Position numbers and translations under genes: made by a program. The notes beneath the pieces were generated by a model. That model was given only the letters and a program-made list of their open reading frames with translations. It was not told the origin of the DNA and made no database searches. Shown piece after piece: positions 19,115 through 28,743 of a DNA stretch of 64,000 nucleotides. This DNA comes from Hyphobacterium indicum (GTDB taxonomy: Bacteria; Pseudomonadota; Alphaproteobacteria; Caulobacterales; Maricaulaceae), in contig NZ_QBDX01000001.1 in NCBI RefSeq assembly GCF_003129605.1, positions 620,001-684,000 on the forward strand, written 5' to 3'. Positions within the stretch are counted from its first letter, which is position 1, and each line of letters opens with the position of its first letter.

Positions 19115-19806
19115 TCCGCGATCGCATAAACGCCGTTGATGGTCACCGAAATGGTCAGCTGACCGGCGGCGACGGGCGTGGCCGAGTCCATGCTTTCCAA
19201 GCGGGCAAAATTCGCCATCGGTTGCGGACGGAACCCGCCGCTTTCGGAAAACTCCAGCAAGCCACCGAGTTCGATCCCGAGAGCACCGGCATAGAGTTCC
19301 GCAATGTCCTGCAATTCGGCCACGGCATTCAGGCGGGCCTGGCGGCGTGCCGCGCTGTCATCGTCCACCCCGAAGGTCACGCCCTGGATCTGGTTGGCGC
19401 CCGAGCTCACGAGCGCATCAATTGTGGCACCGAGGCTGCCGAGTTCATCGACGCGGGCGGTGACGGTATTGGTGGCCTGATAGCCGGTAATGCGGCGCTC
19501 TGCACCGTCGGAATAGTTTGACCACACCGGATTGATCTGAAGGTTGGAGGTCTGGATATCCTGACGCGCGATGCCGGCGTCTTCCAGCGCGGCAAAAACA
19601 CGGTTCATCGCCACCGAATTGGCGTTCAGGGCTTCAACAGCACTGCGCGCCTCGGTGACCACACCCGATTGCACCGTCGCCATATCCGGCGTGATGTGTA
19701 CTTCGCCTGTGGCCGACAGCGACAGCCGGCCGGGCTCATCATCCTGCGCGAGAGCGGGCGCGGCGGGCAGAATAAGTGCGGAAGCAAGAATAAGAGCACG
19801 AAGCAT
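19111..19806 (-). CDS. SIMPL-domain (DUF541) periplasmic protein
   Basis: A 231-residue exported protein with a signal peptide (MLRALILASALILPAAPALA). The SIMPL domain starts at about residue 28 with LSLSATGEVHITPDMATVQSGV and continues with NSVAMNRVFAALEDAGIARQDIQTSNLQINPVW and YQATNTVTARVDELGSLGATIDALVSSGANQIQGVTF. AAGGAG is just before the ATG. The biochemical role of SIMPL proteins is poorly defined; envelope stress roles have been proposed. A second SIMPL protein is encoded at 34939. Confidence 0.92.
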   Translation of the reverse strand: MLRALILASALILPAAPALAQDDEPGRLSLSATGEVHITPDMATVQSGVVTEARSAVEALNANSVAMNRVFAALEDAGIARQDIQTSNLQINPVWSNYSDGAERRITGYQATNTVTARVDELGSLGATIDALVSSGANQIQGVTFGVDDDSAARRQARLNAVAELQDIAELYAGALGIELGGLLEFSESGGFRPQPMANFARLESMDSATPVAAGQLTISVTINGVYAIAD

Positions 19807-19953
19807 GGAAATCTCCTTTTTGGCGATTGATCTGACTATAACGCATGAAGCAGGGGTTTGGCTCCATTATGGCGGAGATGTTCATGTCACCGTCATCACC
19901 GCTTGGCGGATCGCTTGCGGACCGGTATTGCTCTGATCACTCCGGTGAAACGG

Positions 19954-20030
19954 GGGCCTGTAGCTCAACTGGTTAGAGCTGGCGGCTCATAACCGCTAGG
20001 TTGGGGGTTCGAGTCCCTCCGGGCCCACCA
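19954..20030 (+). tRNA. tRNA with CAT anticodon (tRNA-Ile2 or elongator tRNA-Met)
   Basis: A complete 77-nt cloverleaf. The acceptor stem pairs GGGCCTG with CGGGCCC, the D stem is GCTC/GAGC, the anticodon stem is GGCGG/CCGCT with loop CTCATAA, and the T arm is GGGGGTTCGAGTCCCTC. CCA is encoded. G1-C72 pairing excludes the initiator tRNA. The GGGC...GCCC acceptor resembles tRNA-Ile, so a lysidine-modified tRNA-Ile (reading AUA) is possible; sequence alone does not settle it. No integrase or direct repeat is nearby. Confidence 0.93.
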
Positions 20031-20210
20031 TTATTCAATCGTTCAATATCTCCCATAACCCCGATTCCGGAAATTACATCTCCGCCCGCAAGGGGGACGC
20101 ATGGCCGCCCAATCCCGTCTTGCCGGACTTATGGTCTCGCGTATATCCGGCGCCAGAAGTGCAAGTCATTCCGAATTGCATAAACCGTACTGGGAATAGG
20201 GAGACTCTCG

Positions 20211-20915
20211 ATGAGGACGCTTTTACTGTCTGGAGCGAGCATTTTGTTTGCAGGCGCTGCAATGGCGCAGGACTATAGCTATGCCGGCAGTGATGGACCG
20301 GATAACTGGGGCGGAGTTTGCGCCGCCGGTATCCAGCAATCGCCAATCGATATTACAGGCACGACTGAAGCCGAGGCGATCATGCCAGCCATTGCCTGGC
20401 AGACGGCAGATGCGGTCGAGCTCACCCGCAACAGTCTGAATTTCACCGCGCATACCGATGCCGGCGCGCTGATCCTCAATGGCACGCGTTATGATCTGAT
20501 CCAGTTTCACTTCCATTCACTGAGCGAGCACACCGTGGAGGGCGAAGCCTATCCGCTGGAAGTCCATTTCGTGCACGCCTCGGAAGACGGCAACCTTGCC
20601 GTGGTCGGGGTCTTCTATGAGGAAGGCGAGGAAAATGCCGAGCTGGCGGCCTTGTGGAATGCCATCCCCGCCGCAGGTGAAACCGGAAATGTCGAAGGCC
20701 TGGAGCTCACGAATTTCCTGCCATCCAGTCTCGACGGTTACCGCTATTCGGGTTCGCTGACGACACCGCCTTGCGCGGAAATCGTAGCCTGGACCGTGCT
20801 CTCCGAACCACTGGAAGCGTCGGAAGCTCAGATTGAAGCTTATCAGGGCCTGTTCGGCGACACGGCCCGTCCCGTGCAGCCGCACAATCGCCGCTTCGTC
20901 CTCGAAAACGATTAA
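20211..20915 (+). CDS. Alpha-class carbonic anhydrase, periplasmic
   Basis: A 234-residue enzyme that interconverts CO2 and bicarbonate. The signal peptide is MRTLLLSGASILFAGAAMAQ. Zinc ligands are H100 and H102 (IQFHFHSLSEH) and H119 (EVHFVH). Other class marks are QQSPIDI near residue 43 and YSGSLTTPPCAEIVAWTV, with C37 and the Cys of TPPC placed to form the usual disulfide. It lies 180 bases after the tRNA and has AGGGAG upstream of the ATG. Confidence 0.95.
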   Translation: MRTLLLSGASILFAGAAMAQDYSYAGSDGPDNWGGVCAAGIQQSPIDITGTTEAEAIMPAIAWQTADAVELTRNSLNFTAHTDAGALILNGTRYDLIQFHFHSLSEHTVEGEAYPLEVHFVHASEDGNLAVVGVFYEEGEENAELAALWNAIPAAGETGNVEGLELTNFLPSSLDGYRYSGSLTTPPCAEIVAWTVLSEPLEASEAQIEAYQGLFGDTARPVQPHNRRFVLEND

Positions 20916-20922
20916 TGGCAAT

Positions 20923-20952
20923 GCCTGCGGCCCTGACTGCAGGGCGGCAGGC
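20923..20952 (+). terminator. Hairpin after the carbonic anhydrase gene
   Basis: A 13-bp stem with one mismatch (GCCTGCGGCCCTG against CAGGGCGGCAGGC, four-base loop) begins eight bases after the stop. No T-run follows. Confidence 0.5.
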
Positions 20953-21010
20953 TGGCCATGGCCTGTAAACACGCTAATCTTCCCGGGAAGCATTCCGGGG
21001 AGATTTTCGT

Positions 21011-22378
21011 ATGCGCCACTGGCTCGTCACTGCCGCCGTCCTGACCACATCATCCTTGGCGATGGCGCAAACCGCACCGCCATCGGAAGTGCTGGCGATT
21101 CACGACGTCGTCGCCGATGTGTCGGCGGAGCGTATCGGATCGGACATTCAGACCCTGGTCGATTTTGGAACCCGCCACACGCTTTCGGAAACAGAGAGTG
21201 AAACCCGCGGCATCGGTGCCGCCCGACGCTGGATTTTTGCAGAATTCGAGCGCATCTCCGCCGATTGCGGCGGTTGTCTCGAAGTCATCTACGTATCCGA
21301 CACGATTTCCGGCGAAACACGCATCCCCGAACCCACTGAAGTGGTCTCCGTCCTCGCCATCCAGCGCGGCACGCTGGACCCGGACCGCTATGTCATGATG
21401 GCGGGCGATATCGACAGCCGCGTCACCGATCCGCTGGATGGCACGTCCGACAGTCCGGGGGCCAATGACAATGCGTCCGGCGTCGCCGGCGTTATGGAAG
21501 CTGCACGGGTGTTGTCGCAGCACGAATTTGCCGGCTCCATCATCTACGCGGCCCTGTCCGGAGAGGAGCAGGGCCTGTTCGGCGGCCAGATCGTTGCCGC
21601 CCATGCGCTGGAGCAGGGCTGGCGCATCAAGGCCGTTCTCAACAATGACATGATCGGTAATATCGCCGGCATTGACGGCGTCATCGACAATTCCACCGCA
21701 CGAATCTTTTCCGAAGGCACGCGCGCGACAGAAACCCCGGAAGAAGCCATCACGCGCCGTTTCCAGGGTGGCGAGGTGGATAGCCCCTCGCGCAATCTGG
21801 CCCGCCTGATCGACCGCGTGGCCGATCAGTACATACCCAATCTGGACACCATGCTGGTTTACCGGCTCGACCGCTTCCGCCGCGGCGGCCACCATCGGCC
21901 GTTCAACGAGGTCGGCATTCCCGGCGTGCGCATCATGGAAGTGCACGAGCATTATGATCGCCAGCACCAGGATCTGCGCAATGAAGACGGCCGCCATTAC
22001 GGCGACACGATCGAATTCGTGGATTTCGATTATGCGGCCAAGCTGACCTCTCTGAACGCCGCAGCGCTGGCCATGATGGCCGGAGCGCCGCCTTTCCCGG
22101 CCAATGTCGAGATTGAAGGTGCGGTGTCACCGGACACAACCCTGCGCTGGTCAGCACCGGATCCGGATGCCGCCGCCAATCTGGCCGGTTACCGCGTCTA
22201 CTGGCGCTATACCGACCAGCCGCAATGGCAGTATTCCCGCTTCGTCGGCAATGTCACCGAATACACGCTGGAGAATGTCGTCATCGACAATTTCTATTTC
22301 GGCGTGGCCTCGGTCGCAGAAGACGGCTCTGAAAGCCCGGTGGTCTTCCCCGGCGTAATGGGCAGTTTCGGGGAGTAG
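21011..22378 (+). CDS. M28-family zinc aminopeptidase, exported
   Basis: A 455-residue peptidase with a signal peptide (MRHWLVTAAVLTTSSLAMA). The M28 core shows D153 (GANDNASGVAG), E185-E186 (SGEEQGLFGG) and D213 (LNNDMIG), and a late HYGDT motif. At the first metal motif, usually HxD, it reads AGDIDSR, so an Asp (D133) replaces the usual His. After about residue 365 a fibronectin-III-like domain follows (VSPDTTLRWSAPDPDAAANLAGYRVYWRY). It probably removes N-terminal residues from peptides outside the inner membrane. GGGGAG precedes the ATG. Confidence 0.88.
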   Translation: MRHWLVTAAVLTTSSLAMAQTAPPSEVLAIHDVVADVSAERIGSDIQTLVDFGTRHTLSETESETRGIGAARRWIFAEFERISADCGGCLEVIYVSDTISGETRIPEPTEVVSVLAIQRGTLDPDRYVMMAGDIDSRVTDPLDGTSDSPGANDNASGVAGVMEAARVLSQHEFAGSIIYAALSGEEQGLFGGQIVAAHALEQGWRIKAVLNNDMIGNIAGIDGVIDNSTARIFSEGTRATETPEEAITRRFQGGEVDSPSRNLARLIDRVADQYIPNLDTMLVYRLDRFRRGGHHRPFNEVGIPGVRIMEVHEHYDRQHQDLRNEDGRHYGDTIEFVDFDYAAKLTSLNAAALAMMAGAPPFPANVEIEGAVSPDTTLRWSAPDPDAAANLAGYRVYWRYTDQPQWQYSRFVGNVTEYTLENVVIDNFYFGVASVAEDGSESPVVFPGVMGSFGE

Positions 22379-22381
22379 ACA

Positions 22382-24448
22382 TTATTCAGGCGCGGTAACG
22401 GCGGCGCTTGTCACACTCCTCACAACGCCATTGGCATCACGAAAGCGAAGAAACACGCGCGCGCTGCCGGGATTGAAGTTGATCGCCGATCCTGCCTGCG
22501 CACGGGCAAAGACGGCGAAAAACTTCGCGTCTGATCCGAACACGCTCGTGACCTCGGCGGATCGCGGTGCCAGGCAACCGCCCTGAGGCCCGGTCTCACA
22601 GACCTGAAGCGTGAGTGGTAGATTCGCGCCGCCATCATCTGCCGTGACGGTTATGGTCGCTTCTTCCGTACCCGCAGAGCCATCACCTGCACCGATATTC
22701 ACTGCTGCTGCGGACATGAAGCTGATTCCGCCGCTGCCGGCGATCCGGATGACGCCATCGGCAGACGGTGTGGCCGAGATTGAAAGGATGTCCGGGACGG
22801 GCACCGTATCAATGGACAATGAGAATGTATTGACACCGGGCACACCCTGCAGCTGGGCATTTTCGCAACTGACGACAGGTGCGAATACATATCCGTCAGC
22901 TGGCGTTTCCGTGGATGGGCTGATCGCCAGCACAAACGAAGCAGATCCCGAAGCGGCAAGATCAAAGACCGGATTGGGTGGCCCAATGGCCGTATTGCTT
23001 GAGTCGACCCGGCGGTACCGCAGATTTGCCGGCGCGTTGTCAGGCGCGGCAATCGTGCAGCTTTGTGCAGGCGTTGACGCACGGCTGACGACAGACGCGA
23101 ACACGGTCACATCGTTTCCACCCACATAGGTGGACCGGGCTCCGGGAAGGACGGCGGCGACAATTCGCCCGTCAGGAACGGTGTTCAGTGTAAAGCGGGC
23201 CGTCAGTTCGGTATTCCGCCCGATATTCCAGCTGCAAGTGCCAGATTGTCCGAAACACGGACCGTCCGACCAGCCGGCAAAGGATGAGCCGGATTCGGCC
23301 TGACCGGAAGCAGATACTGGCGCGTCGAGACGGAAATTTGCCGAGCAGCCTGAAGGACCACCGGAACAGCTGAGCCCGGCAGGATTGCTGCTGACCTGGC
23401 CGCCGCCCAATCCCAAAAAAGCGACATCAGCCTGAGCCGTAGCAGCTGACCGGATATAGGTCGCATTGAACCAGCTGCTCCAGACGCCCCCATTCTGCTC
23501 CTCCATGAACTGGACCATTGCTGTTTCGGATTGAGGCGTCCAGGACGCACGAAATGGAGCTGTCCGGCCATTGTGATAGACAATATTGCCCAGCATGCTC
23601 ATGGCGCCGTTGGATGGAGATGCCTGCCCTGTCATATCGATGAAAATGGACGGGCTGATCCAGACCTGACGCCATTGATCCGTGAAGGGGTCATAAAAGT
23701 TATAGGACACACCGGTGTCATTGCCGCTCGCCTGCCAGCGTTCCCGGATCAGACAGCCTGATTGCAGGCTGGAAAGGCGGTTTCTTGCAGCGCCGACCTG
23801 CCAGTCACCAGCAGCGAAGGCAAAATCACTTCGGTCTGCAAGGCCCCAGCATCCCGGTTGGCCAGGTTGATACTCAGAAGCGGAAGGCGCAGCAGGTGAG
23901 TCAGGGTCGCTTGCGGCGGGACGTGCTGTCAGGGTTCGTTCCACAACCCAGCTATCCGAGCTTGTGCTGCGGCGCTCGAAAACCTGTTGCAGGCGACCAT
24001 CGCCATTGGCTGAAACACTCCACCGGCGTTGTGCGAAAGTCTGGGTTTCCGGCTCGAACAGATTTCCCGACAAAGTCATAGTGCCGCTGGTGAAACTGCC
24101 GCGTAGATCGGCGATTTCCGTCGGGCTGATATGTAGCTGCCGCCAGGCCGAAAGACCGGGGTCGTAGACATTCATGGACTGAGCGGTATCGCCGCCCACG
24201 CCGGTCCAGACCGCTTCAATCAGGCAGCCAGCTTCCCATTCTGTGACGTCCTGACGTCCCAGAAAGGCCCCGGCTTCCGAATAGATATTCCAGCTACCCA
24301 CCCAGAAATCGAGTTGCTGGCGTGAAGACTGATTGGCGCAACTGCCGGCCGTTTGAGCGGTCGCGGTGCCGGATATCAGACTCACAACACTAATGAGGGC
24401 GATCAGGAATAAAAAATGACGGACTGAAATCTGGCCAGCATGAAACAT
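22382..24448 (-). CDS. Exported multidomain protein with two DUF1579-like repeats
   Basis: A 688-residue protein with a long signal peptide (ends near SGTATAQ). Two related domains follow, at about 40-190 and 195-350; both contain GCLI...W and YDP...WRQ..ISP (VYDPGLSAWRQLHISP and FYDPFTDQWRQVWISP). Next is a bacterial-repeat type domain at about 358-430 (SSNPAGLSC...GSSFAGWSDGPC...ELTARF). The last 250 residues are beta-rich with a few cysteines. It probably works in the periplasm or at the surface. The function is unknown. It is convergent with the M28 gene, three bases apart, and has GGAGGG before the ATG. Confidence 0.75.
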   Translation of the reverse strand: MFHAGQISVRHFLFLIALISVVSLISGTATAQTAGSCANQSSRQQLDFWVGSWNIYSEAGAFLGRQDVTEWEAGCLIEAVWTGVGGDTAQSMNVYDPGLSAWRQLHISPTEIADLRGSFTSGTMTLSGNLFEPETQTFAQRRWSVSANGDGRLQQVFERRSTSSDSWVVERTLTARPAASDPDSPAAPSASEYQPGQPGCWGLADRSDFAFAAGDWQVGAARNRLSSLQSGCLIRERWQASGNDTGVSYNFYDPFTDQWRQVWISPSIFIDMTGQASPSNGAMSMLGNIVYHNGRTAPFRASWTPQSETAMVQFMEEQNGGVWSSWFNATYIRSAATAQADVAFLGLGGGQVSSNPAGLSCSGGPSGCSANFRLDAPVSASGQAESGSSFAGWSDGPCFGQSGTCSWNIGRNTELTARFTLNTVPDGRIVAAVLPGARSTYVGGNDVTVFASVVSRASTPAQSCTIAAPDNAPANLRYRRVDSSNTAIGPPNPVFDLAASGSASFVLAISPSTETPADGYVFAPVVSCENAQLQGVPGVNTFSLSIDTVPVPDILSISATPSADGVIRIAGSGGISFMSAAAVNIGAGDGSAGTEEATITVTADDGGANLPLTLQVCETGPQGGCLAPRSAEVTSVFGSDAKFFAVFARAQAGSAINFNPGSARVFLRFRDANGVVRSVTSAAVTAPE

Positions 24449-24549
24449 GCCACCCTCCTATTGTCGCGCCAAGCATTCCCCAGACTCACGCTAGGCCACG
24501 GCAATAGGCGTCTACAACTCACGTTTGTGTGAAGCCTGTCAGCCGGTTG

Positions 24550-26709
24550 CTAACGCCCGCCTACAACATAATCGCGTATAGCACCGTCAAGCACCTCGCT
24601 TTGCATCCACGGAAAATCACGCAATTCCATGGCCACGAAGTCATCGGCCTGATCGGCATAATGCGGTGAGGTCCCGTCCAGCGTCGCCGAGCCGAACTGG
24701 TGGATGGACCGGCTCTCCAGATGGCCGTCGGCATCCCATTCCACGGCCATGATGTAGGTGTCGCCGGCGACGCCAACGAACCGGCCGTCTTCGTTCAGTT
24801 CCTGGCAGCCGCAATAGATGGCGCGCAATATGTCCGGCCCGCCATCGATAGGCAGATCGACCTCGCCGCGCACATGCCGATTGACCTCGCCCCATTCCGG
24901 ATCGAGCCGGCCGTGATGGGCCATCAGGTCTTCGGCGGAGGCCCGCAGTGCCTCTTCCGGCTCGCAGGTGAAGGGCCGCGTATCGTGACGGTTCTCGATA
25001 CATTTGATCGCCGTGAGCACTCCGAGCGCGGCAGACCGGTTTTCGATATTCGTCGAGAAATCCCAATCCCGCAGCACGTCCTGCGCCTCGATCAGCAGGC
25101 GGTCCTCGTCCAGATCCATGGCCAGGAGCTGGCTGACCAGGCGCACGACAGGCGAATCCGGCGCATAGGACAGGTCGAACTTGTACTCCAGCGTATCGGC
25201 CGCGCTGATCGATGGGTCATTGATCAGCAGGTTCAGCAGCCGCTGACCGCGATTGGTCATTTCATGTTCGATCCCGAATGTCGCTGAAAAGTCTTCCCGG
25301 TCGAGATCATCTGCCGGGTCGGTCGCGCGGAAGGGTGTATTGTTGGCATTTGCCACAAAACCCGATGCCGGATTGAGCAGGAGCGGCAGGGCGTCAAAGG
25401 GCTGGTATTCTGTCCAGATCAGATCGGACCGGTCGCCGGGCAGATAGTCCCGCCAGTCATACCCCTCGGCCCGAACCGGCATGCGCGCATTGTAGAGATA
25501 GGCGATATTGCCTTCGCGATCGGCATAGACAGTGTTGAGGCTGGTGATGGCCCGCATTTCCATGGCCGCGCGCCATTCCTCCCAGCTGGACGCCCGGTTC
25601 ATGCGATACCATTGTTCGACGCCCCGCACCTCGTCATGGCCGGAAAACCGGATGGCATAAGTGCCGTGCGGCCGCCGGACGACGGGCCCATGCGCGGACC
25701 ATAGAAGCTCGCGATTGAACACCCATGAAAACGGCCCGAACAGACGCACACGGAGTGCGGCGTTTCCGGTCTCGAAATCCATCCATTCGCCATCCAGGCG
25801 GTATTGATTCTCATTGTCCGGATTGATCTCGAGCACATAGATGTCGGCCAGGTCAGGGGCGTTCACGGTGTGCGCCCAGCCCAGATCGGCATTGTGACCG
25901 TGCAGGACAAGCGGTGCCCCCGGGAAGGTGCCACCGGCCGCATTCCAGCCTTCCGCGCTGTGCAGGCCGATTTCGTACCAGGCGACCGGCCCGGTGAAGG
26001 GCTGGTGCGAATTGATGATCAGACGGGTGGCCCCGTCCTCCGAGCGGGAAGGGGCAATGGCAAACGCATTGGATCCGAGTTCCGGATTGGCACCGTCGAT
26101 CATCTGGAACGCTGTGTCGCTGTCGCCGATGGAAATGGTACGTTGGCGTTCGTCCTCGAACAATTCTGCCAGGTCGGCGTCCAGCCCGTACATGAAGGGC
26201 GTCCGCAACACGAAGCCGGCGACCACATCCTCGCCCGTCATGGGCAGGACGCCGGGGCGGATGCGGGACGGATTGTCCAGCGCCCAGGCATTCATGCCGT
26301 CGGCATAGGCCTCGACTATGGCACGGGCTTGGGGTGACAGGTCGCTTTCATATCGCTCTGCGACCGTCTCCCGGATTCGCAGGAGCTGGACAATGTAGTC
26401 GGTCGGGGCCGCTGATTGCCCTTCATATCGGGCCAGCTCGCCGCGTGCGGCGATCAGCGTGGGCTCGATCGTCTCCCAATCGTCCTCCGCATGGGCCCAG
26501 GCCAATCCGAAGGCCACATCCGCATCTGTCTCGCCATATATGTGCGGCACGCCGAGGGAATCGCGGATGATACGGGCGGAATACTCTGCGGCTGCAGCGC
26601 GGATGGTTGTTTCATCAACGCGCGGCGGGGCCGGGGTCCAGGCCAGAAACGCCAGCACAAATATGGCAAGCACCAGCAGGCCGCCGCCGATAGACAAGAT
26701 CAAACGCAT
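24550..26709 (-). CDS. Penicillin acylase family Ntn-hydrolase
   Basis: A 719-residue precursor with an N-terminal hydrophobic segment (residues 2-24) for export. The family begins at ARIIRDSLGVPHIYGETDADVAFGLAWAHAEDDW. The alpha and beta chains should be cut before S213 (GANPELGSNAFAIAP), which becomes the N-terminal nucleophile; HGHNADLGWAHTVNAPD follows. Relatives include penicillin G acylases, acyl-homoserine-lactone acylases and aculeacin acylases, so an acyl-amide is hydrolysed, but the substrate is not predictable. ATG 26709 has GGAGGG upstream; a longer frame back to 26976 only overlaps the exchanger gene. It is last in the 24550-31669 unit. Confidence 0.88.
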   Translation of the reverse strand: MRLILSIGGGLLVLAIFVLAFLAWTPAPPRVDETTIRAAAAEYSARIIRDSLGVPHIYGETDADVAFGLAWAHAEDDWETIEPTLIAARGELARYEGQSAAPTDYIVQLLRIRETVAERYESDLSPQARAIVEAYADGMNAWALDNPSRIRPGVLPMTGEDVVAGFVLRTPFMYGLDADLAELFEDERQRTISIGDSDTAFQMIDGANPELGSNAFAIAPSRSEDGATRLIINSHQPFTGPVAWYEIGLHSAEGWNAAGGTFPGAPLVLHGHNADLGWAHTVNAPDLADIYVLEINPDNENQYRLDGEWMDFETGNAALRVRLFGPFSWVFNRELLWSAHGPVVRRPHGTYAIRFSGHDEVRGVEQWYRMNRASSWEEWRAAMEMRAITSLNTVYADREGNIAYLYNARMPVRAEGYDWRDYLPGDRSDLIWTEYQPFDALPLLLNPASGFVANANNTPFRATDPADDLDREDFSATFGIEHEMTNRGQRLLNLLINDPSISAADTLEYKFDLSYAPDSPVVRLVSQLLAMDLDEDRLLIEAQDVLRDWDFSTNIENRSAALGVLTAIKCIENRHDTRPFTCEPEEALRASAEDLMAHHGRLDPEWGEVNRHVRGEVDLPIDGGPDILRAIYCGCQELNEDGRFVGVAGDTYIMAVEWDADGHLESRSIHQFGSATLDGTSPHYADQADDFVAMELRDFPWMQSEVLDGAIRDYVVGGR

Positions 26710-26728
26710 GAAACCCTCCCCGGGAAAT

Positions 26729-27682
26729 TCAGACCGAGCCGGCCAGCCAGGCAATATATCCGGCATAAAGCGCCAACAGCAGAGCCCCCTCGCGCCGGTC
26801 GACGCGCTGACCCGTAAAGGCGAAGACCAGCAATATCGCTGTCGCCGCCAGCATGACCCAGACATCCTCGCCCAGAATCCGTGCCGGCGTTTCCAGCGGC
26901 CCGACAAGCGCGGCCGCGCCCAGAATTCCGGCGGCGTTGAATATGTTCGAGCCGATGATATTTCCAAGGGCCACATCGCCCTGACGCTTTATTGCGGCCG
27001 CAATGGTCGCTGCCAGTTCCGGCAGTGAGGTGCCGACCGCCACAATCGTCAACCCGATAATGGCCTGCGAAATCTCGAAAGATTCCGCAATATCTATGGC
27101 CCCTGTTACCAGCAAGCGGGCCCCGATGAGAACGCCGGCCAATCCGCCGGCAAAGAACAGCATGGAAAGCCACAAACGTTCCGGCGCGCCCGCACTGACC
27201 GCTTCGGCTTCATGCAGGGCCGCGGCCTTGTCACCACGTCTGCGGTCGAGCATGTAGCTGAGGCCGATATAGGCCAGCAATAGCGCGATCATGACTGCCC
27301 CCCAGACCCGGCCAACCGGGGACTGGAACAGCAGGAAAACCGCTGCGGCCGAAATAATGGCGAGCGCCAGCCCGTCCCGGAGCAAGGCCTCGCGAACGGC
27401 AAGAATGGGCCGTATCACGGCACCGATCCCCATGATCAGAAGGATGTTTGCGGTGTTCGAACCCACCACATTGCCGATGGCCACATCCGGTGATCCGGCA
27501 AACTGCGCCTGCAGGCTGGTCGCGAGCTCGGGCATGGAGGTGCCGAAACCGACAAGGACCAGCCCCACAAACATGGGCGAGAGTTTGAGCCGGGTGGCGA
27601 TGCCGACCGCACCGCGGACCAGCCCGTCCCCGCCAAAGGAGAGCAGCACCAGCCCGGCCAGAACCAGAAATACAGACATCAT
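26729..27682 (-). CDS. Na+/Ca2+ exchanger-type membrane protein (CaCA family)
   Basis: A 317-residue inner-membrane antiporter of the YrbG-like type. The two alpha-repeats are clear: GLVLVGFGTSMPELATSLQAQFAGSPDVAIGNVVGSNTANILLIMG and GLTIVAVGTSLPELAATIAAAIKRQGDVALGNIIGSNIFNAAGILG. About ten transmembrane helices are evident. The start ATGATG overlaps the TGA of the AI-2E-type gene, so translation is probably coupled. The penicillin acylase gene starts 19 bases after its stop. Confidence 0.92.
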   Translation of the reverse strand: MMSVFLVLAGLVLLSFGGDGLVRGAVGIATRLKLSPMFVGLVLVGFGTSMPELATSLQAQFAGSPDVAIGNVVGSNTANILLIMGIGAVIRPILAVREALLRDGLALAIISAAAVFLLFQSPVGRVWGAVMIALLLAYIGLSYMLDRRRGDKAAALHEAEAVSAGAPERLWLSMLFFAGGLAGVLIGARLLVTGAIDIAESFEISQAIIGLTIVAVGTSLPELAATIAAAIKRQGDVALGNIIGSNIFNAAGILGAAALVGPLETPARILGEDVWVMLAATAILLVFAFTGQRVDRREGALLLALYAGYIAWLAGSV

Positions 27683-28740
27683 CCCGCTTTGACCTTCGGC
27701 GGTTCCGCCTGCTTGTAGAACTTGCTGTCGCGCCAGGTTTTCAGGGCATGTTTGGCCACAACGCTGCTGACCGCCACCATCGGCAGCGCCAACAGGGCAC
27801 CCAGGAAGCCGAACAGGGCACCACCGATCAACAGACCCGCCATGATCCACAACGGGTGCAGTTTCAGCTGCCCGCCCACCAGACGCGGGGCCAGCCAGAC
27901 GGTCTCAAGCACCTGAGCCACGCCATAGACGGCAATGACGGCGAGGATCGGCCAGATGGAATCGAACTGGCTGATCGCAACCAGCATCGCCAGCGAAAAC
28001 ATGATCAGATTGCCGACCACCGGAACAATCGCCGACAAGCCGGTCAGAATGCCGATCGCCACAGAATAATTCAGGCCGATCACGGCCAGCGCCGCCGCGT
28101 GGTAGATCGCCTGCACAAGAATGACCAGGCTTTGCCCCCGGACATAGCGGGACAGTTGAAGATTGATTTCCCGGACAATCCGCCGAAGCTCGTCCGAATA
28201 GCGGCGGGGCGGAAGGCTGGCGATGGTTTTTTCGATGCCCGGCCAGTCTTTCAGGAAAAAGAACAGGGCCACCGGAGTCAGAAATGTCAGAAGCAGGCCG
28301 GAAAGGGCGCCGGTCACCGATCCGGCGATCCGGCTGCCAATCGCTTGCGCCGGATTATTCTCGCCAGACAGGCCTTGCAGCGTCAGATCCGGCAGATCCA
28401 GACCCATGGCAATGGCCAGCTGATCGGTCGCTTCAAGAGCATTTTCAATCAGCGTCGGCAGGCGCGAGATCAGGTCCCGGCCTTCAATAATGACAATCGG
28501 TGTGACCGCCACGATCGGGCCGGCAATCACCAGCACGGCCAGAAGCGTGGAGGCCAGAGCAGCAAGGGTGCGCGGCGCCCCCCATTTGCAAATCCGCAGC
28601 GTCAGGGGTTCAAGAATGACGGCCAGAAATCCCGCGACCAGAAAGGGCAGAAGCACATCGCCCGCAGCCCGCAAGGCCCAGGCCAGCGCCAGCAAAAGCA
28701 GCACCAGCACCAGAAAACGTGCATCAAGGGTGAGTTTCAT
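27679..28740 (-). CDS. AI-2E/PerM family permease
   Basis: A 353-residue membrane protein with about eight transmembrane helices. The family pattern includes DVLLPFLVAGFLAVILEPL near the N-terminus, a soluble region with SRLPTLIENALEATDQLAIAMG, and SVAIGILTGLSAIVPVVGNLIMF then APRLVGGQLKLHPLWIMAGLLIGGALFGFLGALLALPMVAV. The family exports AI-2 or acts as Na+/H+ antiporter in some species; the substrate here is unknown. It starts three bases after the acyl-CoA synthetase stop. Confidence 0.9.
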   Translation of the reverse strand: MKLTLDARFLVLVLLLLALAWALRAAGDVLLPFLVAGFLAVILEPLTLRICKWGAPRTLAALASTLLAVLVIAGPIVAVTPIVIIEGRDLISRLPTLIENALEATDQLAIAMGLDLPDLTLQGLSGENNPAQAIGSRIAGSVTGALSGLLLTFLTPVALFFFLKDWPGIEKTIASLPPRRYSDELRRIVREINLQLSRYVRGQSLVILVQAIYHAAALAVIGLNYSVAIGILTGLSAIVPVVGNLIMFSLAMLVAISQFDSIWPILAVIAVYGVAQVLETVWLAPRLVGGQLKLHPLWIMAGLLIGGALFGFLGALLALPMVAVSSVVAKHALKTWRDSKFYKQAEPPKVKAG

Positions 28741-28743
28741 TCC

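Noticed and set aside
19954-20210. tRNA as an integration site for a mobile element
   Set aside because: No integrase gene, no direct repeat of the tRNA 3' end and no foreign-looking genes were seen downstream.
21050-21997. Open frame of 315 codons on the minus strand
   Set aside because: It is antisense to the M28 peptidase, which has all family motifs; no support on this strand.
26710-26976. 89-residue N-terminal extension of the penicillin acylase
   Set aside because: It overlaps the exchanger gene in another frame and lies before a good Shine-Dalgarno and the membrane segment at 26709.
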